This document shows positions 5,890 through 7,396 of a DNA stretch of 7,396 nt, in pieces. Each line of letters begins with the position of its first letter. Position 1 is the stretch's first letter. Position numbers and translations under genes: made by a program. A model generated the notes under the pieces. That model was not told the DNA's origin. It saw only the letters and a list, made by a program, of their open reading frames with translations, and did not search any database. Origin of the DNA: Gammaproteobacteria bacterium (lineage in GTDB: Bacteria > Pseudomonadota > Gammaproteobacteria > S012-40); NCBI GenBank assembly GCA_029879945.1, contig JAOUPJ010000183.1, positions 1-7,396 of the forward strand, in the 5' to 3' direction.

Positions 5890-7257
5890 ATGAGCAGAAC
5901 GAAAATTGTAGTATTGGATGACGACCCTACGGGTTCGCAAACGGTTCATAGTTGTTTGTTGTTGACGCGCTGGGATGTGGACACACTAAAGCGGGCATTG
6001 CAGGACGACGCTCCTTTATTTTTTGTGCTCACCAACACCCGTGGCATGGATGCAGCACGTGCTGCGGCGGTAACCCGTGAGGTTTGCCAAAATCTGCGCT
6101 TTGCCCTCAATGAGTTGAAGGTGGTGGGAAAGGGGATTCATCCCATCATGGTGAGTCGCTCGGATTCCACTTTGCGCGGACACTATCCCGTGGAGACCGA
6201 TGTGATTGCGCAAGAGATGGGGCCTTTTGATGCCCACTTCCTGATTCCGGCTTTTTTCGAAGGCGGACGTATCACAAAAAACGGAACGCATTATCTGATG
6301 GTGAACGGTGAAGCTGTACCGGTCCATCAAACTGAATTCGCCCAGGATTCGGTGTTCGGATTCAAGCACAGTTATATGCCCGACTACGTGGAAGAAAAGA
6401 CCAAGGGACGCATCACGGCGGGCGAGGTGAGGCATTTTGATTTAAAAGCGGTACGAGGAGATTGTCTCGCTGATTTACTTGCATTACAGAATAATCAATG
6501 CTGTGTCGTTGATTGCGTGCAACAGTCTGATTTGAATTCTTTTGCAGACCAGATCCGCGCAGCTGCCACCCAGGGTAAGCGGTATTTGTTCCGTAGCGGT
6601 GCTAGCCTATTGACGGCACTCGCGCAGTTACCGCCTCAGCCCGTTGCAGCAGATGCTATGCGCGAGTATGTGCGTGGTGGAAAACCCGGTGCAGTGATTG
6701 TGGGTTCACACGTGAAAAAAACCACAGCACAGCTCAATGAACTGCTTAAACAAGCGGGTGTTGCACCCGTGGAAATTGATGTATCGAGAATAGAACAGGA
6801 ACGCGAGGCCTTATTGAAGAATGTGGTCGATGCGGTGAGCATCATTCATCAATTGGGTAAGACACCTGCGATCTTTACCAGCCGTGTTGAACTGAGTTTT
6901 CCCGATCAACAAACGCGACTGAAATTCGGTGAGACGGTTTCCGCCTTTCTCATGGACGTAGTGCGACGACTACCCAAAGATATCGGCTTTTTGATTAGCA
7001 AGGGAGGAATCACCTCCAACGATGTGTTGAGTGATGGCCTTGCCTTGGAAACATCGCGCGTAGTGGGACAAATACTCGCCGGATGTTCTGTGGTGCGATG
7101 TCCCGAGGAACACCCTCGCTATCCCAATCTACCGGTTGTGATCTTTCCCGGTAATGTGGGAGATGAGTTTGCCTTGGCCACGGTTTATCAGCGATTGAGC
7201 GGGGAAGCGACAACTCAGGCAGAGAACGCAGCACAGAATGCCTCGGTGTCGCATTAA
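5890..7257 (+). CDS. four-carbon acid-sugar kinase family protein (DUF1537)
   Basis: A 455-residue protein from the ATG at 5890; AGGA at 5877-5880 lies 9 nt upstream, so the TTG at 5881 is not favoured. N-terminal domain: DDDPTGSQT (10-18), the acid-sugar-binding aspartate loop; SRSDSTLRGHYP (89-100); and IPAFFEGGRITKNGTHY (119-135). C-terminal nucleotide-binding domain: VGSHVKKTTAQ (281-291), KGGITSNDVL (371-380) and FPGNVGDEFAL (419-429). These are the complete hallmarks of the DUF1537 kinase family, whose characterised members phosphorylate four-carbon sugar acids such as threonate, erythronate or 3-oxo-tetronate at the 4-hydroxyl using ATP. The DDDPTGSQT form differs from the DDLTG form of OtnK-type enzymes, so the substrate may differ. 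It follows the ThDP enzyme after 95 bases and precedes the probable FAD-oxidase gene by 26 bases. The last 17 or so residues are an Ala/Gln/Ser-rich tail. A specific gene name is not justified. Confidence 0.9.
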   Translation: MSRTKIVVLDDDPTGSQTVHSCLLLTRWDVDTLKRALQDDAPLFFVLTNTRGMDAARAAAVTREVCQNLRFALNELKVVGKGIHPIMVSRSDSTLRGHYPVETDVIAQEMGPFDAHFLIPAFFEGGRITKNGTHYLMVNGEAVPVHQTEFAQDSVFGFKHSYMPDYVEEKTKGRITAGEVRHFDLKAVRGDCLADLLALQNNQCCVVDCVQQSDLNSFADQIRAAATQGKRYLFRSGASLLTALAQLPPQPVAADAMREYVRGGKPGAVIVGSHVKKTTAQLNELLKQAGVAPVEIDVSRIEQEREALLKNVVDAVSIIHQLGKTPAIFTSRVELSFPDQQTRLKFGETVSAFLMDVVRRLPKDIGFLISKGGITSNDVLSDGLALETSRVVGQILAGCSVVRCPEEHPRYPNLPVVIFPGNVGDEFALATVYQRLSGEATTQAENAAQNASVSH

Positions 7258-7283
7258 TGAACTTAATGAGAGTACGATAGATC

Positions 7284-7396
7284 ATGCACTCGGTATCTGA
7301 GAAACTGGATCAAGTCCCGGAAGCTAAAATCGATAAGGCGAGCCTGCTGCGCCTGATGTGGGGCCTGCTTCCACCCAATGCCGTATTGCATGAGGC
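7284..7396 (+). CDS. probable FAD-linked oxidase, glycolate oxidase GlcD-like; N-terminus only
   Basis: An ATG at 7284, 26 bases after the kinase stop, opens a frame that runs off the right end (37 codons). GAGAG at 7268-7272 is a loose ribosome site. The visible part has a polar start (MHSVSEKLDQVPEAKIDK) followed by SLLRLMWGLLPPNAVLHE. A short helix, then L-P-x-x-A-V-L-H-E, is how GlcD-type FAD subunits begin, just before their conserved DLxPYECDGLSAY stretch, which would lie beyond the window. If so, the product oxidises a 2-hydroxy acid to a 2-oxo acid and would need GlcE and GlcF partners downstream. The identification rests on very little sequence. That a gene starts here, co-oriented with the operon, is much firmer than its name. 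Confidence 0.5.
   Translation, partial: MHSVSEKLDQVPEAKIDKASLLRLMWGLLPPNAVLHE

Overview
The window looks like a stretch of a proteobacterial chromosome, most likely gammaproteobacterial. This rests on moderate GC, AGGAG-type ribosome binding sites, and gene families (IclR regulator, DUF1537 acid-sugar kinase, probable GlcD) that are common there. No gene in the window identifies the species. There are no rRNA or tRNA genes, CRISPR arrays, transposases or integrases, and no gene-free stretch exceeds about 145 bases.

Left third (1-2512), accessory-looking. A DUF2779-type PD-(D/E)XK nuclease with Cas4-like cysteines runs off the left edge on the minus strand. It is tightly coupled downstream of a WYL-domain winged-helix regulator. 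Divergently, on the plus strand, lie two small overlapping genes of unknown function, the first with a CxxC zinc-ribbon-like pattern. The 96-base gap between the WYL gene and the small pair holds a perfect GGCGACA-N5-TGTCGCC palindrome, a good candidate operator through which the WYL protein could control one or both directions. A WYL regulator beside a nuclease is a layout often seen with phage-defence modules, but that role is inference here.

Right two thirds (2657-7396), metabolic. An IclR-family repressor/activator (minus strand) is divergent from a plus-strand catabolic operon. The operon encodes a 740-residue thiamine-diphosphate (ThDP) enzyme, a DUF1537 four-carbon acid-sugar kinase, and the start of a third gene whose first 37 residues look like the FAD subunit of glycolate oxidase (GlcD). 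The ThDP enzyme has transketolase-like N-terminal motifs and phosphoketolase-like middle and C-terminal motifs. The 139-base regulator/enzyme gap carries repeated TTTCA half-sites near the regulator start. The 95-base gap between enzyme and kinase carries an 11-bp stem and a competing 6-bp stem. A plausible reading is an IclR-controlled pathway in which a hydroxy- or sugar-acid is phosphorylated by the kinase, oxidised by the FAD enzyme, and cleaved or transferred as a two-carbon ketol unit by the ThDP enzyme. Substrate and order of steps are not determined by the sequence. The usual partners of DUF1537 kinases (PdxA2-type dehydrogenase, class II aldolase, RuBisCO-like protein) are not in this window.
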